DNA of 64,000 nucleotides from Lysinibacillus sp. FSL K6-0232 (GCF_038008325.1 NZ_JBBOYW010000001.1:3689501-3753500), one strand, 5' to 3'; counted from the first letter of the stretch, positions 54,138-61,843 are shown. Translations and numbers: made by a program. The notes: a model not told the origin generated them from the sequence alone.

Positions 54138-54947
54138 TTATGCTAGTAATACTAGACTAATGGCCATAACCGCCATTCCACCTACTAAGCCATACATCGA
54201 TAAATGTGTTTCATCATATCGCTGTGCTGCTGGCAATAACTCATCTAATGAAATAAAGACCATTATACCTGCAACACCTGCAAAAACAATGCCGAACATA
54301 ACATCCGTTAAAAATGGCATAAGAATTAAAAACGCTACTAATGCCCCAACAGGCTCTGCTAATCCTGATAAAAATGATAGCTTAAAGGCTTTACGTCGAT
54401 TACCTGTGGCAAAGAAAATTGGCACAGACACAGCGATGCCCTCTGGAATATTATGAATAGCTACTGCAATAGCAATGGCTATACCTACATTTGGATCATT
54501 AATCGCTGACATAAATGTTGCGATACCCTCTGGAAAGTTATGAATGGCAATAGCAAGGGCGGTAAAAATGCCCATCTTCATTAAATGCTCTTCATTAACC
54601 TGTGGCTTAATCGCGTTTACATCCTCAACAAGCTTTACCTCATGCGGATTAGTGGCCTTTGGAATAAACTTATCGATTAATGCAATAAATAGCATACCAC
54701 CAAAGAATCCAAGAATAGTCATCCAATAGCCATTCGTTGTACCTAATGCATTTGTTAACGCGTCTTTTGCTTTTACAAAGATTTCAACAAGTGATACATA
54801 AATCATCACCCCTGCTGAAAAGCCTAATGCTAGTGATAAAAACTTTGTATTCGTTCTTGAGGTGAAAAAGGCTATTAAACTGCCTACACCTGTTGCAAGT
54901 CCAGCAAAAAGGGTCAGCCCTAATGCTAGTAAAACGTTTCCTTCCAT
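54138..54947 (-). CDS. zupT: ZIP-family zinc transporter ZupT
   Basis: 269 residues, eight TM helices. The two metal-site motifs of ZupT are AIHNFPEGIATF and AIHNIPEGIAVS. GSLIAFFTSRTNTKFLSLALGFSAGVM at the N terminus (shown here as LGFSAGVMIYVSL) and GVAGIMVFISLDELLPAA at the C terminus also match. It imports Zn2+ and other divalent metals. The ATG follows GGAAGG. Monocistronic; no Zur box was recognised. Confidence 0.94.
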   Translation of the reverse strand: MEGNVLLALGLTLFAGLATGVGSLIAFFTSRTNTKFLSLALGFSAGVMIYVSLVEIFVKAKDALTNALGTTNGYWMTILGFFGGMLFIALIDKFIPKATNPHEVKLVEDVNAIKPQVNEEHLMKMGIFTALAIAIHNFPEGIATFMSAINDPNVGIAIAIAVAIHNIPEGIAVSVPIFFATGNRRKAFKLSFLSGLAEPVGALVAFLILMPFLTDVMFGIVFAGVAGIMVFISLDELLPAAQRYDETHLSMYGLVGGMAVMAISLVLLA

Positions 54948-55080
54948 TGCCTTCTTCCTTTACCCTTTTTCTTATTGTACTCATCTTAACGCAAAAGTTT
55001 CCTGTACGCAATTCTTTTTTATCAGGAAAATACTATACTTCCCCATATCAATTACATCTTGGCTAACGCTTCTCCAACTT

Positions 55081-55092
55081 TTATCTTGGTTC
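55081..55092 (-). repeat. Isolated end motif of the interspersed repeat
   Basis: TTATCTTGGTTC, identical to the end motif at 54080 and 49098. The rest of the element is not recognisable. Confidence 0.35.
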
Positions 55093-55119
55093 GAGAGATG
55101 CTTATGCACCTACTGAATC

Positions 55120-55165
55120 AAAAAAAAGCAGTATCGTTTCATGAATGAATACAAATACTGCTTTT
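55120..55165 (-). terminator. Terminator after the PAP2 gene
   Basis: AAAAGCAGTATT pairs with AATACTGCTTTT-like arm across about 19 bases; T8 follows on the minus strand. Confidence 0.78.
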
Positions 55166-55167
55166 AC

Positions 55168-55764
55168 TTATCGATATAATTTCTTACGGCGTTCGTACCA
55201 GATAACACAAATAATAAACCATGTATATCCAATACTCCAGCCAGCTAGGACATCTGATGCAAAGTGTCTAGCACCTGCAACACGGGATAATCCAATAAGC
55301 ACTGTTAATAGTATTGCGCCAAGCCATAGTAAAGCTTTACGCCCCTTACTAGTATTTTCAGCTAAAATATAAGCCGTTGTGAACAAATACAAAATACCTG
55401 TCATAGCATGCCCAGATGGAAAACTAAAGGATGTTAGCTGTTCTTCAATTTCAGGTCTTGGTCGTTGAATCCATTTTTTTAATAGTTGATTTAAAACATT
55501 GCCTGCTGCAAATGTAAAGACAACCAACAGCATAGCACGGTAATTTTTTACCCGCCAAGCTAAATACACCATTAAAACTACTGCCACAGCAACCACAAAT
55601 TGAGGTTCCCCTATATAATGAAAAACATCAATAAAACGATTGCCAAAAAGTAGCTCTGCTATGCTTGTATCAAATTTATTCACAAAATCACTTTGATAAG
55701 TAGCTCTTAATACAATAAATATAATAAACGTGATAATTGCTAATGGATATGCCCATTTTTTCAT
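55168..55764 (-). CDS. PAP2-family membrane phosphatase
   Basis: 198 residues, about six TM helices. All three catalytic signatures of the phosphatidic acid phosphatase type 2 superfamily are present: KKWIQRPRP (motif 1), SFPSGHAMTG (motif 2) and SRVAGARHFASD (motif 3, nucleophilic His). Likely substrates are undecaprenyl pyrophosphate or phosphatidylglycerophosphate/phosphatidic acid; sequence alone does not separate these. The charged C terminus (WYERRKKLYR) is cytoplasmic. Confidence 0.92.
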   Translation of the reverse strand: MKKWAYPLAIITFIIFIVLRATYQSDFVNKFDTSIAELLFGNRFIDVFHYIGEPQFVVAVAVVLMVYLAWRVKNYRAMLLVVFTFAAGNVLNQLLKKWIQRPRPEIEEQLTSFSFPSGHAMTGILYLFTTAYILAENTSKGRKALLWLGAILLTVLIGLSRVAGARHFASDVLAGWSIGYTWFIICVIWYERRKKLYR

Positions 55765-55818
55765 CTATTTCTTCACCTCAAAAACATTCATGCTATGTTC
55801 TTCACATCATAACATAAT

Positions 55819-55980
55819 TCAATTTATTCTAGATGGTGAATAGCTATAGTTTTTAGAAAAATATATCTCTTGATGTTTTTGAGTAAAGATAATTGATACT
55901 TCCTCTTGTTTATGAAAATAAATAGACACAGCCAATGCAACAATGAATAAAATTGCCACTATAGGTAGTATTTTTTTCAA
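55819..55980 (-). CDS. Small single-TM protein, 53 residues, tentative
   Basis: Starting at the TTG at 55980 (AGGGGAG about 11 bases upstream), the product begins MKKILPIVAILFIVALAVSI, a TM helix, and continues YFHKQEEVSIIFTQKHQEIY with a basic, polar exterior tail. A longer frame (start 56001 or 56109) exists, but the longest version would translate the adjoining repeat element, so it is unlikely. Unknown function. Confidence 0.5.
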   Translation of the reverse strand: MKKILPIVAILFIVALAVSIYFHKQEEVSIIFTQKHQEIYFSKNYSYSPSRIN

Positions 55981-56016
55981 TAGTATAAACACTCCCCTAA
56001 CCATTTTATCCAGTAT

Positions 56017-56200
56017 TAACAATTTTTGTGTACTAAAAGCGAAGCGACAGCAGCAGGGGCGAGCAGCCTGTAAAAACCGATTGAGCCCAACACGATGTTG
56101 GCCATACAAGCGTTTTCACAGGATGTGAAGCTTTTAGCTTGTGTTCCTCTATCACCAATCAGTGTGGGGATGAGGAAAACTTCACTGATTGAAGGTTCAC
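56017..56200 (-). repeat. Large copy of the interspersed repeat, left boundary of the comQXPA islet
   Basis: Read on the minus strand from 56200: GTGAACCTTCAATCAG, a hairpin region, CTGATTGG, a further insert with TGGCCAACATCGTGTTGG, then CAATCGGTTTTTACAGGC, CTGTCGCTTCGCTTTTAGTA and CACAAAAA. The order matches 62399-62527 in opposite orientation. It starts 21 bases after the stop of the unknown 300-residue gene. Confidence 0.75.
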
Positions 56201-56220
56201 TTTATAGCATTGTTTAACAT

Positions 56221-57123
56221 CTACTGCTGTATTAATACGGGATCAAATAGCCAATCTTTTGTTCCAAAATTTGAATCCTTCTCGCCTCTTACATCACGAG
56301 AAATATTATGCTTAATAATTACTTCTCTGAACCTTTTACTAAATAAAGTTTTTCGATATAAATATCTTCCATCATGGCTCCATTCAGCAGAGTAAAAAAC
56401 ATCACCTTTTAAATGATTTAAATCCTCCCGATGATAGATATCTGGACCATTAATAACACCATTTAAACCACAGCTACATGGAGGCTGCTCAGTAGCGAAA
56501 TATAGCTTAATTCTATCACTACTGCATGACGGTAGAATTTGTGTAGGAATAATTTGATAAGCAGGCTGTTTTCCTTCCTCAGGTCCTTTATGGATAACCT
56601 CTAACAATTCATAACCTTCTAAATTTTCACGTTTCATTAATGACACTAGCTCTTGAGAGGCAACCCAGTAACCACTTACATGTACTAAATAGCGATCCTT
56701 CATTTGAGATGTATCTATCACAATTGGTGATAACTGTTCTTTGTCCATAAGTCCGCAAGATTTACAATGTGTACTTAAAGAAAATAATGTCCCCTTATCC
56801 TCTAAAAACATTTCTGGTGAATTACCCGTTGAATTTAAAGTAAATAATGGTGCTTGCATATATTCCTGCTCTGAAAATTCAAAGTAAAACCGTTCTCCTA
56901 TTGAAACAATACCTAATTCACGCTCTAATGATTTATATAAAGCCGTTACTTGTTCATATGTGACTTCTTCATTTAATGTAAAAATGGGATTAAATTTTGT
57001 TTTTAAATTTCTTTTTTTAATTTCAGGCGCACCAACAGCAATACCATGACGATTATAAACGTTAATAACTTGATCTTGGCTAGATTCATCTATAGAAAAT
57101 AAATTTTCAAGTTCTACTTTCAC
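56221..57123 (-). CDS. Unknown protein with CxxC and CxC cysteine pairs; likely quorum-sensing output gene
   Basis: 300 residues, no signal peptide or TM helix. Five cysteines in two groups, Cys120-x-x-Cys123-Gly (THCKSCGLMD) and Cys200, Cys216-x-Cys218-Gly (PPCSCGLNG), suggest a zinc site. The C-terminal part (DIYHREDLNHLKGDVFYSAE, then SKRFREVIIKHNI) loosely resembles the Myxococcus double-CxxCG/immunity-like families; this is weak and from memory. GTG start with AAGGTAGG upstream. It lies downstream of comA on the same strand but behind a terminator. Its promoter module is shared with the gene at 61844, so ComA-type control is inferred. Confidence 0.85.
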   Translation of the reverse strand: MKVELENLFSIDESSQDQVINVYNRHGIAVGAPEIKKRNLKTKFNPIFTLNEEVTYEQVTALYKSLERELGIVSIGERFYFEFSEQEYMQAPLFTLNSTGNSPEMFLEDKGTLFSLSTHCKSCGLMDKEQLSPIVIDTSQMKDRYLVHVSGYWVASQELVSLMKRENLEGYELLEVIHKGPEEGKQPAYQIIPTQILPSCSSDRIKLYFATEQPPCSCGLNGVINGPDIYHREDLNHLKGDVFYSAEWSHDGRYLYRKTLFSKRFREVIIKHNISRDVRGEKDSNFGTKDWLFDPVLIQQ

Positions 57124-57291
57124 AATACACGCCTACCTTTATATAGTTTTATGGTAAAGTATGTTAACCAACTAGTAATATTGTACAATTTACTATCTCT
57201 ACCTTATGCATAGATAATCAGGTTGCTTGTTTTAAAGAAATTATTTGTCTATTACTCTTGATAGCAAATCTACTTAACCACTCTTAAATTA

Positions 57292-57321
57292 AGCGTACCA
57301 GTAGTTATACCACCATTTCAA
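57292..57321 (-). promoter_or_regulatory. Candidate activator-dependent promoter of the 300-residue gene
   Basis: Minus strand TTGAAA (57316-57321), 18-base spacer, TACGCT (57292-57297): good -35, weak -10. The same pair with the same spacing occurs at 61742-61771. Confidence 0.6.
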
Positions 57322-57331
57322 CTTCGGGTTT

Positions 57332-57349
57332 ACGCCAATTTTTTGGCGT
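57332..57349 (-). promoter_or_regulatory. Candidate ComA-type operator
   Basis: ACGCCAATTTTTTGGCGT is a perfect 7-4-7 palindrome whose core is CGCCA-N6-TGGCG. It ends exactly 11 bases before TTGAAATGG, as at 61715-61730. B. subtilis ComA binds a palindrome of similar shape (TTGCGGnnnnCCGCAA). Confidence 0.6.
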
Positions 57350-57387
57350 TCTTTCCACAAATTTTTGGCGTGATTTGGCGGACATAT

Positions 57388-57416
57388 AAAAAACACCGCC
57401 ACTTTTTGGCGGTGTC
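57388..57416 (-). terminator. Terminator after comA
   Basis: ACACCGCCA pairs with TGGCGGTGT around a five-base loop, followed by T6 on the minus strand. The same 9-base arms occur at 61694-61719 in reversed order. Confidence 0.8.
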
Positions 57417-57545
57417 AAAATTTTTTATAGGCTTTTTATCATATAATATAGGAAATATATACTAAAGGTAATATATGGGTTAAATAATTCCCAAATCGCT
57501 CCCTTATAATTGAAAAATATACCAATATTATAACATAGAGTTAGC

Positions 57546-58169
57546 TTACAGTAAATTCATTTTTTCAGCAAGATTTACAGCTTCTGTACGTGAATCTACA
57601 TTAAGCAAAGAAAAAAGCTGTGTTAAATATCGCTCAGTTGTTCGCTGAGGAATATTTAGTTCAATGGCAATTGCTTTATTTGTATGCCCTTCTGCAATTA
57701 GCCGTAATATTTTCTTTTCTTTTTCATTCAAATGAATATCAAATTTAGCATTCTGTAATTGAAACTTATCATCTAAAAAATCTAAGAAATTATTTGGCAA
57801 CACAATTTCACCATTGGCGATTGCTCTTACTGTTCGTATAATTTGCTCTTTAGAAGCCGTCTTAGCCAAAATGCCTTCTATTTTTCTCTCTAAAATAAGG
57901 TGATAATAATCTGTAATATCATCACCTGTATAAAGGATAATTGAAGCATTTGACTGAATAGCTTTTATATTACGGGCTAAGTTTATTCCGTTTTCTAATG
58001 GCATATTGATATCAATTAAATAAATATCATATGGTTTACTTTTGATTCTTTGAATAACATTTGTTGCATCACTTTCTGTATCAATAATAATATCTTCATT
58101 TTCTTGAAATAGATTTTTAGTTCCTTCTAATACTATTGGGTGATCATCCACTATGAGCATCGTAATCAA
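57546..58169 (-). CDS. comA: Response regulator ComA (NarL/FixJ family)
   Basis: 207 residues. The receiver domain has acidic residues in MLIVDDHPIVLEGTK and phosphoacceptor Asp52 in YLIDINMP; YTGDDITDYYHL is close to the B. subtilis ComA segment YTGYEVEDYFEE. The LuxR-type HTH is at about 145-205 (LNEKEKKILRLIAEGHTNKAIA, NVDSRTEAVNLAEK). A TTG start at 58169 is chosen (GGGAG eight bases before it); a GTG at 58178 is too close to that site. It overlaps the end of comP. It should bind palindromes near cell-density-controlled genes once phosphorylated by ComP. Confidence 0.92.
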   Translation of the reverse strand: MITMLIVDDHPIVLEGTKNLFQENEDIIIDTESDATNVIQRIKSKPYDIYLIDINMPLENGINLARNIKAIQSNASIILYTGDDITDYYHLILERKIEGILAKTASKEQIIRTVRAIANGEIVLPNNFLDFLDDKFQLQNAKFDIHLNEKEKKILRLIAEGHTNKAIAIELNIPQRTTERYLTQLFSLLNVDSRTEAVNLAEKMNLL

Positions 58170-60447
58170 GTGCTTCACTCCCTTCTTTTACAGTAATTCG
58201 AATGGACATCCCTTGATTAATATGGGAATCAATATAAAATTGTCCATTAAATGCTTTTACGCGCTCCTGCATTCCTCGAATCCCCATTGACTCTGCAACA
58301 ATAATATCCTCCACATTACAACCTACACCATCATCCTTATAAAGGATTTCAAAACCATCATCTTTTTCTTTAAGATGGATATCAACCATTGTTGCATAGG
58401 AGTGCTTTAATGCATTATTTAACAATTCCTGAAACAGTCGATAAATCATTAAATTCATACGTTCATCCTCTAAATAAAGGCGATCTATCGTGTAGATTAA
58501 CATAAAGTTAGCTCGTTCTGTAACATTTCTTATTAACTTTTCTAACGCTGCATTTAAGCCTAATGTATCTAGTAATGGCGGCTTTAAATTTTCACAATAT
58601 ACTCTTAGCTCATGCAGAGAAGCAACCATTTGCTGATGAATTTTTGCTAGCTGCTCCTGAATATCCTCTGTATCTTTTGTATTTACTAAAACATCTACCT
58701 CTCGTGCAATATGGAGCTGCTCCTGCAAATTAGTATCATGTAGCTCTTGCGCCAATTGGTACTTTTCCTCTTCAAATCGCAACCATAATAGCTTATTTAG
58801 CCAAGGTAGTTGACCATCATCAGCCTGCTTCATATGCTTTAATTCCTCTAATAGCTCTTCTACCATTTTTGTATTTTCAATAAAATTATTCACATATAGT
58901 AGCAGCAACTCCAGCCATAGCAGTTCCTCATCCTTTAAATGAATGGTATTGTTATGTCCAAGCACTAAAGCTCTTTTATAATGTGTATCTTGGTGCAGAT
59001 AGGCTAAATAAACTTTATCAATCTTTCGAATTTCTCCTAGTCGCATTTCTTCCATTAGTTCAGACTGTATAATGATATTTTCTTCAACTCTTGTTGTAAA
59101 TTCATTTGTGTGATAATTATACGTTAAGACAAAAACATTATCTAATTCAAGATGTACAGAAACTTCATGTGCAAATTTCTCTAAAAGCTCATCAATTTTA
59201 ATGGTCTTCCCAATTTTATCAACAGCTGTATAGAGTTGATGAATATAATCGCCTTTTGTTGAAAATAAAATTTTCCGTTTTCGATAATCAACCTTTTCTT
59301 TTATATAAAAAAGCACAACCAATGATAAAAATGTAAAAAGAGCAAAGCCTGATACAGCAGACATTGTTAAATATCGTCCTGCAATGACGTACAGCCCACC
59401 TGTAAACCATAATGTGAAGATCATTGAAAAAATAACGTAATAGCGCAATCTTGTAATATGATACTCAACGTCAAATAATCGCTCTGCTAATTGTGTAAAA
59501 ATAAAGCTAAAAGGTATCGCCAATAAAAACAATGCGCTAATCTCAGTTGAAAGTATATACGTATGGAATAGAATTTTAGGGAATACATATAAAAAAAGAA
59601 ATGGTAGAAACGGTATTAATATACTGTTCAATAAAATTTTCAACTGAGGTGAACTGTATCTGAAATAGCTTAGCAATAAAATGCTAAGAATCATCACAAG
59701 GAGAATAAAGAAAAATGCTAATACAACATAAGAAAGAATATTGTTCGAAGCAGGATAAATTGTACCAATGCACCCTAGTATAAAAGCAAGCAAGGGCAAG
59801 ATATAAAATAATTTAATATGACTTGTAAATGCCCAATTCGTTTTCATAAATGAATAATAATTTCTTAAAAAATGTAATAATATTACTAAACATAACAGCA
59901 TACTACTACGATTAACAATAATTCCAACCCCATTCAATCTACCCGAAGCACCGCCGCTTACATAAGCTATGGATACTGTTAAAATAAAAAGAATCAGTAA
60001 ATTTGTTAATCCTGTATTTCGTTGTTTAACATGTAAATAAATTGCCACGAACAATGTTAAAATAAAATAACAGGCTGGAATCATAAATATATAAATAAAT
60101 TGCTGAGGGATATCTAAATGCTTAATATGTATATGGATTAGAGCCCCATCTGGCTTCATAATTGTTAATTTATTCGCAGATAATATCCTAGATTTATACT
60201 TTACCTGTTTAAGATCATCCATTTGACGTCCATCTACAGTTACAATTGTATCACCTACGGATATATTTTGTTTTTCTGCCCATTTTTTATAATAGAGTTG
60301 AGATACGAGCCATTTATCATCTTGTTGTTCTACCTCTATTTCTACATAAGGCGCGCTATAATTCACATAATTGAGATAAAGACCTATCACCAAATAGAGA
60401 ATTATAGCAGGCCAAAACAACTTACGATACAAAATTTTTAATTCCAA
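58144..60447 (-). CDS. comP: Pheromone-sensing membrane histidine kinase ComP
   Basis: 767 residues (769 in B. subtilis). One TM helix, an extracellular PDZ-like loop (about 30-105: QNISVGDTIVTVDGRQMDDL), then a block of further TM helices (about 110-375) that forms the ComX sensor. A GAF-like cytoplasmic region follows, then a HisKA_3 domain with the phospho-histidine in LAQELHDTNLQEQ (about 571) and a HATPase with NNALKHSYA and GMGIRGMQERV-type box (ESMGIRGMQERV). The start is TTG inside the second-last codons of comX, so translation is coupled. It phosphorylates ComA. Confidence 0.94.
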   Translation of the reverse strand: MELKILYRKLFWPAIILYLVIGLYLNYVNYSAPYVEIEVEQQDDKWLVSQLYYKKWAEKQNISVGDTIVTVDGRQMDDLKQVKYKSRILSANKLTIMKPDGALIHIHIKHLDIPQQFIYIFMIPACYFILTLFVAIYLHVKQRNTGLTNLLILFILTVSIAYVSGGASGRLNGVGIIVNRSSMLLCLVILLHFLRNYYSFMKTNWAFTSHIKLFYILPLLAFILGCIGTIYPASNNILSYVVLAFFFILLVMILSILLLSYFRYSSPQLKILLNSILIPFLPFLFLYVFPKILFHTYILSTEISALFLLAIPFSFIFTQLAERLFDVEYHITRLRYYVIFSMIFTLWFTGGLYVIAGRYLTMSAVSGFALFTFLSLVVLFYIKEKVDYRKRKILFSTKGDYIHQLYTAVDKIGKTIKIDELLEKFAHEVSVHLELDNVFVLTYNYHTNEFTTRVEENIIIQSELMEEMRLGEIRKIDKVYLAYLHQDTHYKRALVLGHNNTIHLKDEELLWLELLLLYVNNFIENTKMVEELLEELKHMKQADDGQLPWLNKLLWLRFEEEKYQLAQELHDTNLQEQLHIAREVDVLVNTKDTEDIQEQLAKIHQQMVASLHELRVYCENLKPPLLDTLGLNAALEKLIRNVTERANFMLIYTIDRLYLEDERMNLMIYRLFQELLNNALKHSYATMVDIHLKEKDDGFEILYKDDGVGCNVEDIIVAESMGIRGMQERVKAFNGQFYIDSHINQGMSIRITVKEGSEALDYDAHSG

Positions 60448-60596
60448 ATTTCACTTTCTGTATTCATTTCACCATTAAACGCTTCTAAAATTGCCTGCTG
60501 CTCTACAGATGAAACTCCGATTAATGAGGCTTTCTGTTCCTTTAACAACGTTACTAGGCTCGGATTTTGCTCTAAATACTGAATTACATTCAACAT
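60438..60596 (-). CDS. comX: Competence/quorum pheromone precursor ComX
   Basis: 52-residue precursor. It begins MLNVIQYLEQNPSLVTLLKE and continues QKASLIGVSSVEQQAILEAF, then NGEMNTESEIWN. The conserved prepeptide region aligns with B. subtilis ComX (INYFLNYPEALKKLK, ACLIGFD, IIKAYN). The C terminus holds a single Trp51, next to last, the residue that ComQ prenylates; the mature pheromone is probably the last 6-10 residues. GAGGAGAGA precedes the ATG and overlaps the comQ stop; its own stop overlaps the comP start. Confidence 0.93.
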   Translation of the reverse strand: MLNVIQYLEQNPSLVTLLKEQKASLIGVSSVEQQAILEAFNGEMNTESEIWN

Positions 60597-60608
60597 ACTT
60601 ATCTCTCC

Positions 60609-61511
60609 TCATCGTATTAGTTTTTGTAGGTATTCTTTACCTAACTCATTGATAGCTACTCGTTCAAGATTCTCTAATGCTTTAAATTTATAGACATTTT
60701 TAATCGTAATGGCATAGCGGATTGCTCCACCATTTGTCAATTCGTCTTCTATTGCATTATTATCCAAAACTGTAACTATATCATCATTATAATAGTTCTC
60801 AACTGATTTTGAAACATCATTTTTTTGTGATAAAAGATAAATAATCGGTAACGAATATCTTTTGTTTAGTAGATCATTCTTAGGCCCCCAACTTTTCAAA
60901 CCTTGAATATCATTTTTAATTTGTTGGATGACTCCTATGTATTTCCCGTATTCCTGAACTTCCTTCGACACTTCCCCTTTCGCAAGGATTTCCCCAATCA
61001 AACAACCCATTGCTGTTAAAGAGCCTGACTTTTGCGTAATCATTTGTATATAGGAATCTTCATCACGGCAATTATTTAATAAATCTAATTGCTGACCATT
61101 TATACTTGCTAATGCATGCTCCTCAAGCAAAGTAATCGCCGATCTTTTATGTTCGAAGGATGTTTCTTCTATTGCTTTTGATGCCATTACTAGCATTGCT
61201 AGAGCAACATTTAACGAAAGCTCAGGTATTTTGCTCCAGCTATAATCTGAATCCTTATCCTGTAAATCATCAATAATATCAAATGATAAGATTAATAATT
61301 CAATTGCTGCAGCAACCTTATAAATATCTTCATGCACATTATCTACAAACGCTTCGTAATGCCAGAAACATAACTTGCCAAATGAAAAGCCCACAGCTAT
61401 TTTTTCTTCTTTAAAGCTTTTTAATAGCGTTTTCAGCTCATAACTAAGCAATGCCTCATTGTCAATCAGAAAGTCTAATGATTCATTTATATGTTTATCC
61501 AACCCCTTCAA
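60609..61511 (-). CDS. comQ: ComX isoprenyl transferase ComQ
   Basis: 300-residue polyprenyl-synthase-like enzyme that cleaves and prenylates ComX on tryptophan. The first aspartate-rich motif is DIIDDLQD (residues 78-85), and the second site is IKNDIQGL. Residues SGSLTAMGCLIGEIL form the helix around the prenyl pocket. The start is TTG with GGGGAG seven bases upstream; no better ATG exists. First gene of comQ-comX-comP-comA; its upstream region holds several CGCCA/TGGCG palindromes. Confidence 0.93.
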   Translation of the reverse strand: MKGLDKHINESLDFLIDNEALLSYELKTLLKSFKEEKIAVGFSFGKLCFWHYEAFVDNVHEDIYKVAAAIELLILSFDIIDDLQDKDSDYSWSKIPELSLNVALAMLVMASKAIEETSFEHKRSAITLLEEHALASINGQQLDLLNNCRDEDSYIQMITQKSGSLTAMGCLIGEILAKGEVSKEVQEYGKYIGVIQQIKNDIQGLKSWGPKNDLLNKRYSLPIIYLLSQKNDVSKSVENYYNDDIVTVLDNNAIEDELTNGGAIRYAITIKNVYKFKALENLERVAINELGKEYLQKLIR

Positions 61512-61630
61512 TAGTCCTCTCCCCCTTTTGTTTTATTAATAAATATTATATATATTAGTGGGAAATAATACTAGCTTTATCATTATAAGATACATTTAAT
61601 TACATTTTTTTCCTTCATAAAGGTACAGAC

Positions 61631-61645
61631 CGCCAAAAAATGGCG
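61631..61645 (-). promoter_or_regulatory. Candidate ComA-type operator for comQ
   Basis: CGCCAAAAAATGGCG: perfect palindrome with a five-base spacer. Its centre lies about 63 bases before the start predicted from TATAAT at 61582-61587, similar to the position of ComA boxes in B. subtilis promoters. Confidence 0.5.
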
Positions 61646-61693
61646 TTATTCTTGCAAACCACGCCATTTTTTTGTTAATAATTACTAAAAATT

Positions 61694-61719
61694 TGGCGGT
61701 GTGGTAGCAAACACCGCCA
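61694..61719. repeat. Perfect 9-8-9 inverted repeat
   Basis: TGGCGGTGT and ACACCGCCA, eight bases apart. Its right arm overlaps the operator at 61715. The arms are those of the comA terminator in reverse order. It could bind a dimer or form a hairpin in a leftward transcript. Confidence 0.6.
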
Positions 61720-61730
61720 TTAAATTGGCG
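61715..61730 (+). promoter_or_regulatory. Candidate ComA-type operator of the 182-residue gene
   Basis: CGCCATTAAATTGGCG (5-6-5). It ends 11 bases before TTGAAATGG, as at 57332-57349. A second, one-mismatch copy (CACCATTGAAATGGCG, 61737-61752) overlaps the -35, 22 bases further on. Confidence 0.6.
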
Positions 61731-61741
61731 TGAATTCACCA

Positions 61742-61771
61742 TTGAAATGGCGTTCTTGCTAATGTTACGCT
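61742..61771 (+). promoter_or_regulatory. Candidate activator-dependent promoter of the 182-residue gene
   Basis: TTGAAA (61742-61747), 18-base spacer, TACGCT (61766-61771), the same arrangement as at 57292-57321. Confidence 0.6.
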
Positions 61772-61843
61772 TAATACAAGCGTCATAGAAATTAGAAAGA
61801 TAGAAGGATAAATGAAAGTCTTTTGTACTGGGAGTGTTTAATA

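Larger units (their letters stand above)
57124..57545. other. Intergenic region downstream of comA with a cluster of TTGGCG boxes
   Basis: About 420 bases. The left 160 bases form the long leader of the 300-residue gene. Its promoter module is at 57292-57349. Further TTGGCG half-sites are at 57365-57370 and 57375-57380, exactly 10 bases apart, and the comA terminator follows. The stretch 57421-57545 shows nothing. Confidence 0.6.
61512..61843. other. Divergent control region between comQ and the 182-residue gene
   Basis: About 330 bases. Minus strand TATAAT (61582-61587) probably serves comQ; palindromes are at 61631-61645, 61694-61719, 61715-61730 and 61737-61752, and a lone ACGCCA is at 61661-61666. 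The plus-strand promoter is at 61742-61771. Nothing coding. Confidence 0.65.

Noticed and set aside
55981-56109. N-terminal extension of the 53-residue membrane peptide
   Set aside because: It would translate the interspersed repeat (Arg/Cys-rich nonsense), and a start inside the unique sequence is available.
56105-56120. cre-like TGAAAACGCTTGTA
   Set aside because: Two mismatches at key positions, and it lies inside a repeat element with no start codon downstream.
57331-61760. CGCCA/TGGCG repeats as a CRISPR array
   Set aside because: Repeats are only 5-9 bases, spacing is irregular, they lie in two promoter regions 4 kb apart, and no cas gene is present.
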